Below are positions 34,732-47,476 of a DNA stretch of 64,000 nt, in pieces (within the stretch, counting starts at the first letter, position 1; every line of letters begins with the position of its first letter). Location of the stretch: assembly GCA_001599975.1 (NCBI GenBank), contig BCIO01000001.1, positions 496,001-560,000 of the forward strand, given 5' to 3'. The DNA comes from Cystobasidiopsis lactophilus (taxonomy: Eukaryota; Basidiomycota; Agaricostilbomycetes; Agaricostilbales; Chionosphaeraceae). The notes under the pieces are model-generated. The model saw only the letters and a list, made by a program, of their open reading frames with translations, was not told the DNA's origin and ran no database searches. The translations under genes and the position numbers were made by a program.

Positions 34732-35187
34732 GCTTCAGGTCTTGTTAAGATGGTGGTGGCAGAACAAGAAAGAGAGCAGCAGCCGAGTCGCTTCTGGGCC
34801 AACGGCGCGGTGGGCTGGGCAGACAACGGCTTCCGCTTTGGCAGGCGCAGCGCGAGGCGCCTTTCGCGAGCCCTGGGCAGGGCTTGTGGGCAGGGTTTAA
34901 TAATGAGAATGCAGTCGTTGATGAAAGCGACGGAAGTCATGGACGAAGCGGGCGAAGAGCCGAAGCTCAAAAGCTCGTCGGACTGGTCCGCCGGTTCTGG
35001 CCGGGTGGCAAACAAGAAAGACTAGGAGGACAATGGGAGACAATGGGCTGAGGAAGGGGTTTGTTTTTGCAAGCATGTATGAAAGAAGGAACAAAAGATG
35101 CTGCCGCGTTGGCCGATTATAGCAGTGAGTAAAGCATAAGATCAAGATCCGGGTCGAGCGCCCGTTTGCATAGAGATGGAAAGTCCG

Positions 35188-36367
35188 CTACAAGTCGAAG
35201 TGGGAGGTGGTGGCAGCTTGACGCTCCAAAAAGCAGGCCTCCTTGGCATCCATGGAAACCTGCTCCAGCGCCAGCTCGGAAATCGAAAGTAGTTCAAACG
35301 AATAGAAACTTCTCACTTGGACAAGAACTGCCTCCAGGTTCCCCAAGATTTCAATGTCCATGACATCCGTGGAGACAGTGTCCAGCGATGTGCGGGGGCT
35401 CTGCTCCTCACGCAGGTGCTCGGCGCTGAAACGCTCGATCAGGCCTTTGGCCATGTTGACCTGGATTGCGTTTCCCGTTAGAGACTAACACCAGGGCAAG
35501 TAAAAGCAAGCGAGGCACACATTCGCGATAAACGAGTTCCACATGACGCGCGGGCCCTAGTCGACATTGTGATTGGCCGGTCCACGCTCTCCTTCTCTTC
35601 CAGCTGGGAAAACTTTTGCCGCCAATTGTTTCTTCATCTGAATCACCTCTGTCTATTTCCAGATGAGGGATACGAGCCATGTACACTTGGCAGCTTCGGG
35701 GCTTACGATTGGAGCTTTGGCGCTTTGTACGAAGAGGGGAGCCTTGCGAAGAAAGCGTCTCTTGCAGGTCGTCCAGTGGTCCTCAAGCAGCACAATAGCA
35801 TGATACAGGTCCACCAAAGCCAAATGCGAACAATCGGGTCCGGACAGGACACCCGAGCCAGTCAACGCAGCCTTGAGCTTCGATGATAGAATAAGCAAGC
35901 GGGACTAAGCAGGACGAGATGGACGTCCAATACCTCGCCGATAGCACCGCACACTTGCTCACTGGCGCTGTCCTCGTTTTGGTACTAACGACATGCCCTT
36001 CAGGGCCGAGCCACATAAAGGTAGAGGAACGAAACCAACCCATTCCTCCAACAGCTTGAGTTCACCGCGCATGGGTGCGTTCGCAGTCTTGGAGTCAAGT
36101 ACCATATCGCGGTTGCTAGCGGCTTCGATATGCGTGCTCAGTATGGGCAGGGCAGGCAACTGTCGCAGCACGCTTCGGCTTCAGCCTGACACGTCATAAG
36201 CACGACGTACTTACTGGTACAGTCAGCAGTTTTCTGATGCCTAAGAAGCGAAGCGCCGATAGCGCACTTTTCAGATCGTGGGCGGCGTCTTGATGAAATT
36301 GAGATTGGGGATTCAGACGAGGATCGCGAGGGGTAACATGGACGGCTAGGTGAGCCTTGTCGTTCAT
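35188..36367 (-). CDS. Unknown protein H2, paralogue of H1
   Basis: I reconstructed this gene by comparison with H1. The start is ATG 36367 (MNDKAHLAVHVTPRD). Exons then read DLKSALSALRFLGIRKLLTV, LPALPILSTHIEAAS...MRGELKLLEEW, the short DSASEQVCGAIGE, LKAALTGSGVLSGPD...LALVDLYHAIVLLEDHW, VIQMKKQLAAKVFPAG, VNMAKGLIERFSAEHL...ILGNLEAVLVQ and a final VSMDAKEACFLERQAATTSH ending in TAG at 35188. Each block aligns with H1 and intron positions agree, which is good evidence that both are real genes. It has no recognised domain, signal peptide or membrane segment. It lies about 450 bp upstream of P4 in the same direction, as H1 does to P1. Confidence 0.65.
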
Positions 36368-37290
36368 TGTGCTTTGACTGAGTTGATTTTGCCGCTGGCC
36401 GTTGGTAGGATATGAAGGAGTTCAAGAAGCGGCCCTTTTATAGACGGCGGATAGAGAAGATTCATGTGACTCTTCCGTCCAGACAGTACGCGTTTCACTG
36501 AACGGTAAGAGCAGGTGGATGCTAAGACACTTGTATAGACATTCGTGAAACGCGTTGAGAAGGACGCTGCCCATTGTTGTCAGAAGGGCAAGAAGGGCAC
36601 CGTAGGACGCCCTCAAGACGGCAAGACTCCTTCGGCAGTACGGCGGGTGATCGCGTGAGCATTCTTGAGGCGCGTATCGGTGTCACGACTGCTGCGCCTG
36701 CGAACTTCGTGCCTGAAGGCGACGACAACGACCAGGAAGGAGGGTTGCCATCTGCTTTCAACAGGGATGAAAGTATTGGCGTCAACGATAGCCAAGCAGT
36801 CCCGACACAACGTCTCAGCACTAATCAGTGTCTGATAAGGCGCGGACTCCCGGAGCAGCCAGAACCATGAGAAGCGAAGCGCTGATCAAAGAGCGGCGCT
36901 GAACAGGAGCAGCATGTATCGCAGTAGGGCACTTGACCGGCCTCAAGGCCACCTTATGGGCAGTTCTATTCGAAGCTATCTTCCTCAGTACCAAAAACGC
37001 CAAAGCTGAAGCCACGGGAAGGAAAGCGCAAGAGTAGCAGCCTAGCAGGCATCGGCAGGTGTTCAGCAGCCAGCAGAGATTTTAGGGGCATTCTCTGTCG
37101 CTCAATCGCTTTGGTACTGCTGCAAGGCGGCTTGAAGCCTTGTTCCAGAGCCAGACCCGTCGACGCCACCTAGCAACCAGCGCAAAGAGCAACCAGCCAG
37201 CGAAGCGATCGGGAAGCGATCGGGCTGTCTTCCTGCATGTTGTTTACGGTTGCTGTCGCACCACCGACCAGCCTCTTGGGCGCCCTCAAG
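36368..37290. other. Divergent intergenic region between H2 and RecQ
   Basis: About 920 bp holding both promoters. A plus-strand frame at 36574-36870 (98 codons) is open but unsupported. A short direct repeat, GCGATCGGGAAGCGATCGGG, lies at about 37204-37223. Confidence 0.4.
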
Positions 37291-40200
37291 ATGAGCGCGC
37301 AGGTGCCCAGGAACAACCTGGCGAGCGTCGCGGACAAATGGAAGAAGACAGCGCCTGCGCCAGCTGCCCCTCAGAAGCGGATTTTGGGCGTGCGTAACAA
37401 GGCCACCAATGCAGCGCTCGCTCGGACTGACATTGTTTGGTGGCACCAGTCCTTCACCTTCAAGCCAGAGCCGGTCCCAGCGCCGTCCTCGTCTAAGGTC
37501 ACCTTGGACATGGCGCCCTCGGCGAGCAGCGCGGCGGCGGCCGTGGGCACCAAGCGCTCGGCGTCCGCTGCCAGCCTGCACTCGCCCGCCAAGCAGGTCA
37601 AGGCGGCCAAGGTGGTCCAGGTCAACGAAGAGGAGGCGTACTGGGCCGGCACAGAGGACATCAGCGACGAGTTGATTCGGGACGCAGAAATGTTTGTTGA
37701 CCCAGCGCCAGAGCCGCCGAGTGCGCCTCTGCCCCGCTCAATACCGGTGAGCAGCTAGCCTTTTATGCTTTGGAATGAGTTGCAAAGCTCAAAAAGGCGC
37801 GCAACCAGACGCCCCGCCAGTCCACCAGGGAGCCGTCACCTGCCAAATCGATCCAGTCCACCGAGTCGTCCAGAGGCGGCTCGGACCAGTCGCTCTCCCT
37901 CGACCAGCTGGAAGCCTCGCTCAAGCTCAACAAACAGCAAAAAGCTCGGTTCGCAACCGATCTCTACGACCTCAACGAGACGGGCCAATGCGAGTCGGGC
38001 TTCGAGAAGGGCTTTCTCGAGCAATCGCTCAAGTACTTCAACACAACCATCAAGAGGCTAGAGCAGGACATCGCCGCCCTCAAGGGAGGGTCTGCCTCGC
38101 CCGCTCCCACACTGCCGCTGCCTCTGCCCAGGTCGTTCATCGCCGGCGGGTCCAGAGCCAGCAGCACCTCGACCTCCACCCGGCAATCTGAGTCCCCCTT
38201 CCCGCCCGCTGCCCAGGCCCCGAACCCGCCAAGGCCACCGCCACCGAAGCCTGCTGTCAAGAAGGCGACCTTTTCGACGACCATTCTTGACGACGAGGAT
38301 ACCTCCACCACCTCGCCGCGCATCTCCACTACGCCCAACCGCAGCTTCTCGCCGCCTCCAATACCGCCGTTCGACGACTATGACTACGAGATGGACTTTC
38401 CCGACTTTGACCAGGGCAACTACCCTATGGACGACTTTGACGACCCGCCGGTGCCTCCACCGCAAGTTATCCGCTCGCCGCCCAGACATCAGCCGTCCGC
38501 CACGTTTAGCTTTCGGCCTGGCAAGGCTCCGTCACCTACTAAAACACAGCCGATAGACCTGGACGACTCGTCTGCTGATTCGGACGACGAGCCGATCGTG
38601 GCGTCGCGGGTCAAGGACAAGGGCAAGAGCAAGGAAGTGGCCGCCAAGCCCACTACTTCTACCAGCACCTCTAAATCCTTTGTCGCTTCCCAACCTCCAA
38701 ACCGCGCCCAGCTGGACGAGTTCCCGTGGTCGAAAGAGCTGTACGACAACCTCAAGCGCGTCTTCAAGCTGACAGGTTTCCGGCGCAACCAGCTGTCCGC
38801 CGTCAACGCTGCCTTGGCCGGCAAGGATGTTTTCGTGCTGATGCCGACGGGCGGCGGCAAGTCGCTATGCTACCAGCTGCCAGCCGTTTGCCAAAAGGGC
38901 AAGACCAAGGGCGTCACCATTGTCATCAGCCCACTGGTCAGCTTGATCCAGGACCAGACTACGGCGCTGTACAAGAAGGGCGTGCTGGCCCTGCCGTTCA
39001 ACAGCACGCTCAAGGAGGAGTCAAGGAAGCAAGTCCTGGAGTGCCTTCGGTCGAATCCGCCCAGGCTCACGCTGGTCTATGTCACGCCCGAGATGGTGGG
39101 CCGCGCTCTCTACCCTTTCACACTGCCTGTATATACTCATTCCGTGTGTCAAAACCACAGCTGGCGGCAAGCGGCGTCTTCAGAAGCGCTCTGGAGCGCC
39201 TCCACCGCAACGACAACCTGGCCCGCTTTGTGGTGGACGAAGCGCATTGTCTGTCGAACTGGGGTCACGACTTCCGGCCGGACTACAAGAAGCTCAACAT
39301 GCTCAAGGAAGACTACCCGGACGTGCCCATCATGGCCCTCACCGCCACGGCCAACAAGACGGTGCAGGACGACATCATCTCCATCCTCGGCATCCGCAGG
39401 TGCGAGATGTTCACCCAATCATTCAATCGGCCCAACTTGCGCTACGAGATCCGGGAGAAGAAGTCGAACAAGAAGCTGCTCGAAGACATTGCGACCTTCA
39501 TCAACGACGAGCACCGCGGCGAGTGCGGCATCATCTATTGTTTCTCCCAGCGACAGTGCGAGGACACGGCTGCCGCCCTGCTCCAGCTCAACGTCAAGGC
39601 CACCCACTACCACGCGGGCATGGACAACCGCGACCGAGAGCGGATCCAGATGGAATGGCAAGAGGGCCGGCACCACGTCATCTGCGCGACTATCGCGTAC
39701 GTTCGGTTCACATATGATATCTACAGGGCTGTTCTAAATGGTTGGGTGGACAGATTCGGCATGGGAATCGATCAAGCAGCTGTTCGATATGTGATCCACT
39801 ACACGCTGCCAGCTTCTTTGGAGGGCTACTACCAGGCAGGCCTTCATCCTTCGTATCGCTGTGTTCTCTGGATCTCAAGCAAATCCCACAGGAGACCGGT
39901 CGAGCTGGCCGAGACGGCAAGGAAGCTATCTGCATCCTTTACTACCACTGTGAGCGAGGGCTCATCATCTTTGATGGCCAATCTCACATCCGCGTGCAGA
40001 TGGCGACAAAAACTCTCGAGAGCGGTTGATCTCGGTCAACAGGTCCAGCACATACGACCAAAAGCAGCGCGAGCGCGAAAATCTCAAGAAGGTCATTGCA
40101 TATTGTGAGCTACTATCGCGTAGCTGGACAGACTTCAGAAACGGATCTAACTCTCTGCTAGGTGCCAACACGACTGACTGCCGCCGCACCCAAGTGCTCC

Positions 40201-41475
40201 ACTTTTTCAACGAGAAGTTCGATCCGAAAGAATGCCACGGCACTTGCGACAACTGTGAACGTGGCAACACCGGCCAGCTCACCGACGTTTCGTCGTACGC
40301 CAAAGATGCCGTCCGCTTGGTGGAGGAGATTGCGCTGTCAACAGACCTCACCATCAATCAGGTGGCTGATGTGTTTCGTGGGGTCAAAGTCAAGAAGGTG
40401 GGTGTCCTACTCGCGCTGACTTTTTTCGTGCATGACAGACGTGAGCCGACCCAGGTTTCTGACGCCGGGTATGACAACCCGAGATTCGGCGGCAGTGGCA
40501 GCTCGCTGGGCCGGGACAACCTCAATCGGCTACTACAGCAGCTCGTCCAGTTGGACATCCTGTCCGAAACTAGCAAAGCCAACAAGATGGGCTATCACAA
40601 CACTTACATCACCAAAGGTCCGAAGGCGGGTGCCTGCATGCAGGACAGGTTGAAGGTCCAGCTGGTGCTGGACAAGGCGGAGTCGACGACCTCTAAAGCG
40701 GCCGGCAAGAGCAAGGACAAGAGCCGGACCAAAACGACCGCCAAGAACAGAATCTCGGACGAGTCGCCCGAGGACAGCGATGCCTACCAGGACACCTGGG
40801 CGCCGAACCGAACGAAGAAGACATCGGCTGACAAGTGCCAGTTGGCGTATGCGGCTCTCATGAAGGAGCGTGACAGCATTGCCAAAGACCAGGTCGGTCT
40901 TTCATTGAAGCATCGTCAAAGATATGTATCTTATCGCGGCTTCTAGAAATGGACCGACGTCGAGCGCAAGATCCCTGAGGGCCTGATTCAGGAGATGAGC
41001 GCCATGCTGTGAGCGCCACATACATTTGCTCAGTGATGTGACAGCATCTGATTGCATCCCGTTGATACACAGCCCGACCAGCTACGAAATAGTGCTTGAG
41101 ATGGAGTCGGTCGAAGACGTTCCGGCCGACTTCTTGGAGACGGCCAGGACGCACTTCGACAAGTTGGTAGCCGTGTGCCGGAAATACGTGGGCTACCAGG
41201 AAGAGCGGCCGACAAAGTGAGTTTCTCGCCAAGCGCGTGCTTTGGAGTCCGGTGCTCAGCCGACATCCGCCCTTCGCAGGAAATCCGCCTCGACCTCGGC
41301 CAAGGCGCCACCCAAGCCCAAGCCAGCCGTCAAACCCCGTGAATGGAAGGACACCTTCACGTACAACTCCAACGACGAAGGGGGCGGCAGCAAGAGTAAG
41401 AGCAAGAGCCTTCACGTCAAGCAGCCCAGCAAGTCGTCCATCCTCGCCATGCCCATGCCCTCCAAGCGCAAATAA
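37291..41475 (+). CDS. RecQ-family DNA helicase (Sgs1/BLM-like)
   Basis: ATP-dependent 3'-5' DNA helicase for recombination and replication-fork repair. The start is ATG 37291, with exons from 37788, 39161, 39754, 39892, 40000, 40162 and 40455 and later ones to the stop at 41475. A long N-terminal region is disordered and acidic (DYDYEMDFPDFDQGNYPMDD). The core has FRRNQLSAVNAAL, Walker A MPTGGGKSLCYQLPA, DEAHCLSNWGHDFRPDY, ALTATA, YHAGMDNRDRERIQ, FGMGIDQAAVRYVIHY and QETGRAGRDG. A zinc-binding region (FDPKECHGTCDNC), a winged-helix-like RQC part (LGRDNLNRLLQQLVQLDILS), a weak HRDC-like segment and a basic tail follow. The intron at 39836-39891 is GC-AG and interrupts YYQ-ETGRAGRDG. It converges on GAL7 with a 44-bp gap. 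Confidence 0.92.
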
Positions 41476-41519
41476 GCATTGACTTCTTCTATCATTTAGC
41501 ATTTTCGCATTTCTTTGCA

Positions 41520-43143
<1,624 letters not shown>

Positions 43144-43582
43144 TTTTAACACGTTTTGGTCGTTTTGGGAACTCGGTGCATTCACCGCCTTGGGTGGCGG
43201 CCATCCGACCGAGGCTTGTGGGCTGCCAGTGAGGAAGAAATACAATACACAGGCCTTCACGAAAGCAAGTCTAGCATCGCACCACTCAGAACAGGTTAAT
43301 GGCAAGAAGTGTCTCAAACCGCTCAAGGTGCCGACCTCCCTTCTCCGCCACTTTGCCTTCATCATACCCTACAACCACGCCGCAGCTCCAATGACATACA
43401 GAAGATCCACAAATGGCTCGCGCTTGACAAGGGTGCCGGCCAACGCGAGCGGTGCCAGGCAGAGTACAATGGCGTCCACTTTGTGAAGGAACCAGAAGGG
43501 TCCTGATACATTCTGAGCTGGGTACAATGTGACTGAGGGATATTGCTTACCAGATTAGCCTTATATCCCTCGCAGGGCATCG
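43144..43582. other. Intergenic region between GAL7 and an F-box gene
   Basis: About 440 bp upstream of GAL7. It should hold the galactose-gene promoter. I see no Gal4-type CGG-N11-CCG site with confidence. Confidence 0.4.
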
Positions 43583-44842
43583 CTAATCGGCAAGAACCTG
43601 CACTTGCTGGCCGCTGGCCACAACCCTGCAAGCCGGGAACCGATCCGACAAGAAGTCTTCCAGAATGCTCTTCCTATTCTCCCACTTTTGCGCGTCTGTT
43701 CGATCGAAGAGGATCAAGTCGAGCCGCTTTATCTGCGCGGGCATCTTGGAGCACATTGCCTCCAACGCAGCCCTTGCATGTCCAACACCGTGTCCAAACC
43801 GGCTTCTCAGATGAATGCTGAGATGCTCGAGACGCGGCTGCGAGCTGATAAACGTCCAAGTCGAGTCGGATCCGTCCAGGCTTGACAGGGTGACGTCGAG
43901 GTGAAAGATACGCTTGCCAGCGACCTTGCTGAGGAGGTCGTCATAATAATGCTGAGGTGCAAACTGGTCGGCAAAAATCGAGAGATCTAGGAGGTTGGGC
44001 GAACACTCGAGCAAGTAGGACGCCGAGTCGAAGGCTTTCTGTTCCGGGAAAGGGATTGTGATCTGGATGCCGCTCAGATCGGCCATCTCCGGCAGTCGCG
44101 GTTGGCCTTTCATTCGAAATCTAAGGGAACGAAACCCGCCGACGTGGACGTCCAAGTCGCCCAATCGAAACACCTCTTCGCTGGGCCACTCGCGGTGAAA
44201 GAAAAGGTCCAGACGCCGCAGATTAGACTCAGGCAAAAACCGGAACCAATCGTAGGACGGTGGGTCTCGAAAGTCCAGACGGATGCCAGCGATTTTGTCT
44301 TCGTAATTGAAGAGAGACAGAAAGCGACCCAGAGGGAACCAAGTCTCGGGGTCTTCGGTCTTGAGGTGGACCAACTGGACGCCTGGCCAGTTCTTCACAA
44401 GATAATGAAGTATCTGGGCGCCGGCGTTGAGCGTCTTGTCGTCGAAGTTGTCCGCACCGTGACCGGGGCCCTCGAGTTCAAGGCGGAGCGCTGTTGTCGC
44501 AGAATTTCGCCGACTTGCGAGGCCTGCCAGCCAGGCCAGACTTCCCAGTTGCTGTTCTATGGGGTCACAAATGGCGAGAGATTTGATGAGGACCGCCCTC
44601 CAAAGAACCGCTCGAGCGATTGGGTACAAAGAGCGGCAAATGAGGAGCTGCCAAAGTTGCCACTCTGCGATTGCCGTGGTTCGTCCCGCAAAGTCAAGGA
44701 CGACTTCACGGTGCGATACAGCATGCGACTTAATGGAGACGTCGAGAGAGGTGTGGGAGGCCTGTTCCACGAAGCTCAAAATCCGCTCCAATAATTCCGG
44801 TGGCAAGGACAGGAGCGGCGGCGGCGCCTGCAGCTCGCCCAT
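43583..44842 (-). CDS. F-box-like protein, tandem copy 1
   Basis: 419 aa in one exon from ATG 44842. The N-terminal F-box reads PPLLSLPPELLERILSFVEQ, followed by WQLWQLLICRSLYPIARAVL and a series of Leu-rich segments (NLRRLDLFFHREWPSEE, FRSLRFRMKGQP, NLLDLSIFADQFAP, RLEHLSIHLRSRF). It ends with VQVLAD. The next gene upstream (45393-46628) shares this layout (SLPPEIL; WQLAQLVTCNSLLPIVHAAL; NLSDLTVEAW; ends EEVQVFLE), so the two are tandem duplicates. An SCF adaptor role is a family inference, and the target is unknown. Confidence 0.75.
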   Translation of the reverse strand: MGELQAPPPLLSLPPELLERILSFVEQASHTSLDVSIKSHAVSHREVVLDFAGRTTAIAEWQLWQLLICRSLYPIARAVLWRAVLIKSLAICDPIEQQLGSLAWLAGLASRRNSATTALRLELEGPGHGADNFDDKTLNAGAQILHYLVKNWPGVQLVHLKTEDPETWFPLGRFLSLFNYEDKIAGIRLDFRDPPSYDWFRFLPESNLRRLDLFFHREWPSEEVFRLGDLDVHVGGFRSLRFRMKGQPRLPEMADLSGIQITIPFPEQKAFDSASYLLECSPNLLDLSIFADQFAPQHYYDDLLSKVAGKRIFHLDVTLSSLDGSDSTWTFISSQPRLEHLSIHLRSRFGHGVGHARAALEAMCSKMPAQIKRLDLILFDRTDAQKWENRKSILEDFLSDRFPACRVVASGQQVQVLAD

Positions 44843-45392
44843 TGCGTGAGTTGAGCTCGAGCATTGGATGGGAGACTACCCACTGGGGTAGCTCTCGACC
44901 AAAGAATCCCCATCTGAAAAGGTCGAACTCGCGGCGGGCCCAGGTCGAGAGGATCGAAAGTAGGTCGGAGCGACTTGGGCCAGATGAGGACACGTGGGAT
45001 AGCTCATGGTATTGGAAGACGAAATTGGAAGGTGTACTCCACAAAGTAAGTAGCTCGTGGCTGTTCGTTCGAAGCAGCCTTGACCCAGGCTCCAGCATGT
45101 CGCTTTCCCGATCCATCTTAGCCCTTGCTCTCTAAATGCCCGCGATGGCCACACCATCCATCCAGTAGTCTGTTCGTACATCAGGATCGCTTTCGTTCGG
45201 GTCGACGCGAAGCGTTTTCCTGCGCCGGTGGAGTGTGAGACGACATCGAAGCAGCAAAGCGTTGGAGACGGCGGCAGAGGGCTGAGGCAGGGGCGCTACT
45301 GAGACCAAGGGACAGAATGCTTGAATCTTGGAGGCTTACAGGTGAAAGAGAGCAGAAACTGACCTCGCAAACAGGGTCCATGTCGCGTCGTG
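44843..45392. other. Intergenic region between tandem F-box genes
   Basis: About 550 bp. Two ACGAACAG-like acceptor strings occur on the minus strand near 45060 and 45167, but I cannot pair them with donors, so I do not call introns here. Confidence 0.4.
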
Positions 45393-46628
45393 CTACTCCA
45401 AGAACACCTGTACCTCTTCTCTGTTCGCCAGCAACTGGCGACCCACAAACCACTCCGACAAAAATCTGTAAAGTCGGCCATCTTTCCCGTCGTCTCGCAT
45501 CCCCCTTTCCGCCACCGCCATGCCAAAAAAATCGATCCGCGCGACGTGCGCCGGTATTGAAGAGCCTATCGACTCCATCGTCTCGCTCTTAATTCTGTCC
45601 GAAAAGTCGCCGCAAGATACCCGTATGTGCTTGAGGTGGATTTGCTGGGAGATAAATGGCCGTGTCCCTTCTTGGATGCAGGTTGCGCTGATCGTGAAGC
45701 GCTTAATCTGCGTGCTGATTACGCTCTGGTATAGCTGGACGACCGAGAACCCTTTCCGCCAAGCTTCAACAGTAAGGTCGCTGAGATTGGGTGATCTTTG
45801 CAGGAGCCGACAGACGCTGTCACCCGAGTCAGGCGAGAAGAACGGAACCATGATTACGATGCGGGTGAGGTTGATGGGTCGCAGAAGGACAGGGCTGGAG
45901 AGTCGGCGAAACCGGACGTGAAGAAGATCATACGGATGGAGTACACAGTCCACCAGACGCAAAATTTCCGGTTGATCCGCAAACGTCCACTTGATATCGA
46001 GACGTCCAAGGTCAAGAGTGCAGACCTCATCGATATTCCGAACTCTGTCGGGCATAACAGAAGCTGCGTCGATGCAGCTTGTGAGAGCGAATGAGGAGAG
46101 GAAGAACTGCAGCTGGGGCCAAAAGTCGCGCCGACTGACAAGCTTAACGCGCTGAACGCTCGACCAACTGCCAAATTGCCGAGTCAGGACGGTGGCCCAA
46201 TCCCTTGCGGTCTGCCTGTCCGTTCGGCCATTGCGATTGTGGTCGAGCTGGAGACGCAAGCACTTTGTAACCGTGTTTAGGCGAGGTGTCATCGCGTCTA
46301 GCCAAGCCATGCCGGATTTCGCAACTGGATTGATGACAATGTCCACCCGTTCCCAGAGCGCCGCATGCACAATTGGGAGCAGCGAATTGCAAGTGACGAG
46401 CTGGGCGAGCTGCCAGGGTTTGATGTCGATGAATCGAGCTGTCGAATCAATCCGCACTGGATAAGGGCATGGTAGGCATGGATCGGAAGAGAGCATCAGA
46501 GAGTTGGCTGGCGTCTGCATGACGAGCCGAAAGATGGGCGAGAGAATTTCGGGCGGCAAGGACAGCAGCTGCGTCTAAATCCGTCCTTGAGTAGGCCACA
46601 GGTGCTGATGAGAGCTTAATCATACCAT
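45393..46628 (-). CDS. F-box-like protein, tandem copy 2, start-codon-only exon
   Basis: About 395 aa. The open frame lacks an early ATG. I place the start at ATG 46628, followed immediately by a 51-nt intron (46625-46575, GTATGA...ATTTAG) and then TQLLSLPPEILSPIFRLVMQ, the F-box. Downstream segments parallel copy 1: PWQLAQLVTCNSLLPIVHAA, LTRIVIMVPFFSPDSGDS, NLSDLTVEAWRKGF and IPAHVARIDFFGMA, with C-terminal REEVQVFLE. The stop is TAG at 45393. Function is inferred only from the F-box. Confidence 0.65.
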
Positions 46629-47146
46629 GCTGACAAGGTGAGAGTGAGCAGGGGGCGCTAGGATCGTGGACTGAGCTCAAAAGTCGAAAAAGCCTTTGGA
46701 GAACTTTGGAGGCTGCTAAGAGGGCAGACTGGTGGGACCAGGACGATTTCGACGGGCTTCTATCAGTCTAGAATGAAGTGCTTGCTAGCTGGCTGGCCGA
46801 TGCAGGCAAGCGCATGAATGGCTGCTCGGAGACCTCACAAATGCAGACGCGGTGGCAAATCCGCCCTCGGCAAATCGCAGAGCTGCCCTTCTTCTTAAAC
46901 TGGCAGCCATCGTCTCTGGGATTAATAAGAGGCGTGGCGGCAACGCTTTTGCAATCGAAAGTGTCCATGATCCCCTTTCCCGGCGCCCTTCGCCTTTTGC
47001 TTTCGTCGCCACAAAAGATCGTGTTCCGTCTTGCCATCTAAATCTTGCGCGCTCGTTGATGAGCCCCAAGGGTGTTGTATACATGTCGTCGTCGTCTCCC
47101 GTCTGCTCCTTGGCTGGGCATTCGTATGAAAGTCCAAGCTCGAGGG
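46629..47146. other. Region between F-box gene and ARPC2 3' end
   Basis: About 520 bp. A minus-strand frame around 46768-47037 encodes a Cys-containing stretch (GRICHRVCICE), but I see no family and no reliable start. It may be ARPC2 3' untranslated sequence or a small unrecognised gene. Confidence 0.35.
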
Positions 47147-47476
47147 CTGTGCGCAGAATTCGACGTTGGAATCAGCCTCGGCAGAAGATGATAGAGTGGG
47201 GGCCTTAACGCACGTAGCCTGTGCATTCAAGGAAGGCCTGCGACATCAGGCTGGCGGGCACGGCTGATACTGTGGACTACGAACGCACCCATCTTCCTTC
47301 TGTGCGAACAAGTGGGCTGACACTATCAGCGCCATTCAAAGCTGATACGGTAGGCCTTCAACGCACCTCTATCCTATTTCGCTCAGCTCCTGACGAAAGT
47401 CCGACCGCTGTGCATGGACGGGCGCTTGGTATCAGCTTCCGCTCATACGTTGATACAGCGCGGCTCATCAACGCAC
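47147..47476 (-). repeat. Head-to-tail array of four intron-like elements
   Basis: Four units follow each other on the minus strand: 47476-47408 (69 nt, the last coding intron of ARPC2), 47366-47300 (67 nt), 47288-47219 (70 nt) and 47213-47147 (67 nt). Each begins GTGCGTT and ends with a GCACAG-type acceptor (ATGCACAG, TCGCACAG, ATGCACAG, GCGCACAG). Each has TATCA at about base 20 and CTGAT, a likely branch point, about 15-25 bases later (the first copy also has GCTGATA). Gaps between units are 41, 11 and 5 nt. The last two gaps are too short to be normal exons, so these copies look like tandem insertions in the 3' untranslated region. Confidence 0.7.

Larger units (their letters stand above)
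32522..36367 (-). repeat. Right arm of the inverted duplication (P4-H2)
   Basis: Mirror arrangement of 18662-22526. The shared non-coding blocks lie between about 34730 and 35018. Roughly 10 kb separates the two arms. Confidence 0.75.

Noticed and set aside
33910-35025. 371-codon plus-strand open frame
   Set aside because: It lies antisense to P4 exon 1 and has no domain. P4 is supported by three paralogues and conserved introns.
44102-44794. 230-codon plus-strand open frame
   Set aside because: Shadow of the F-box gene at 43583-44842; no independent evidence.
45060-45175. Two minus-strand ACGAACAG strings like complementary-ended intron acceptors
   Set aside because: No matching GTTCGT donors lie at suitable distance and no exon chain needs them.
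46768-47037. Cys-containing minus-strand frame as a zinc-binding protein
   Set aside because: Cys spacing matches no known motif, there is no reliable start, and it may be ARPC2 3' sequence.
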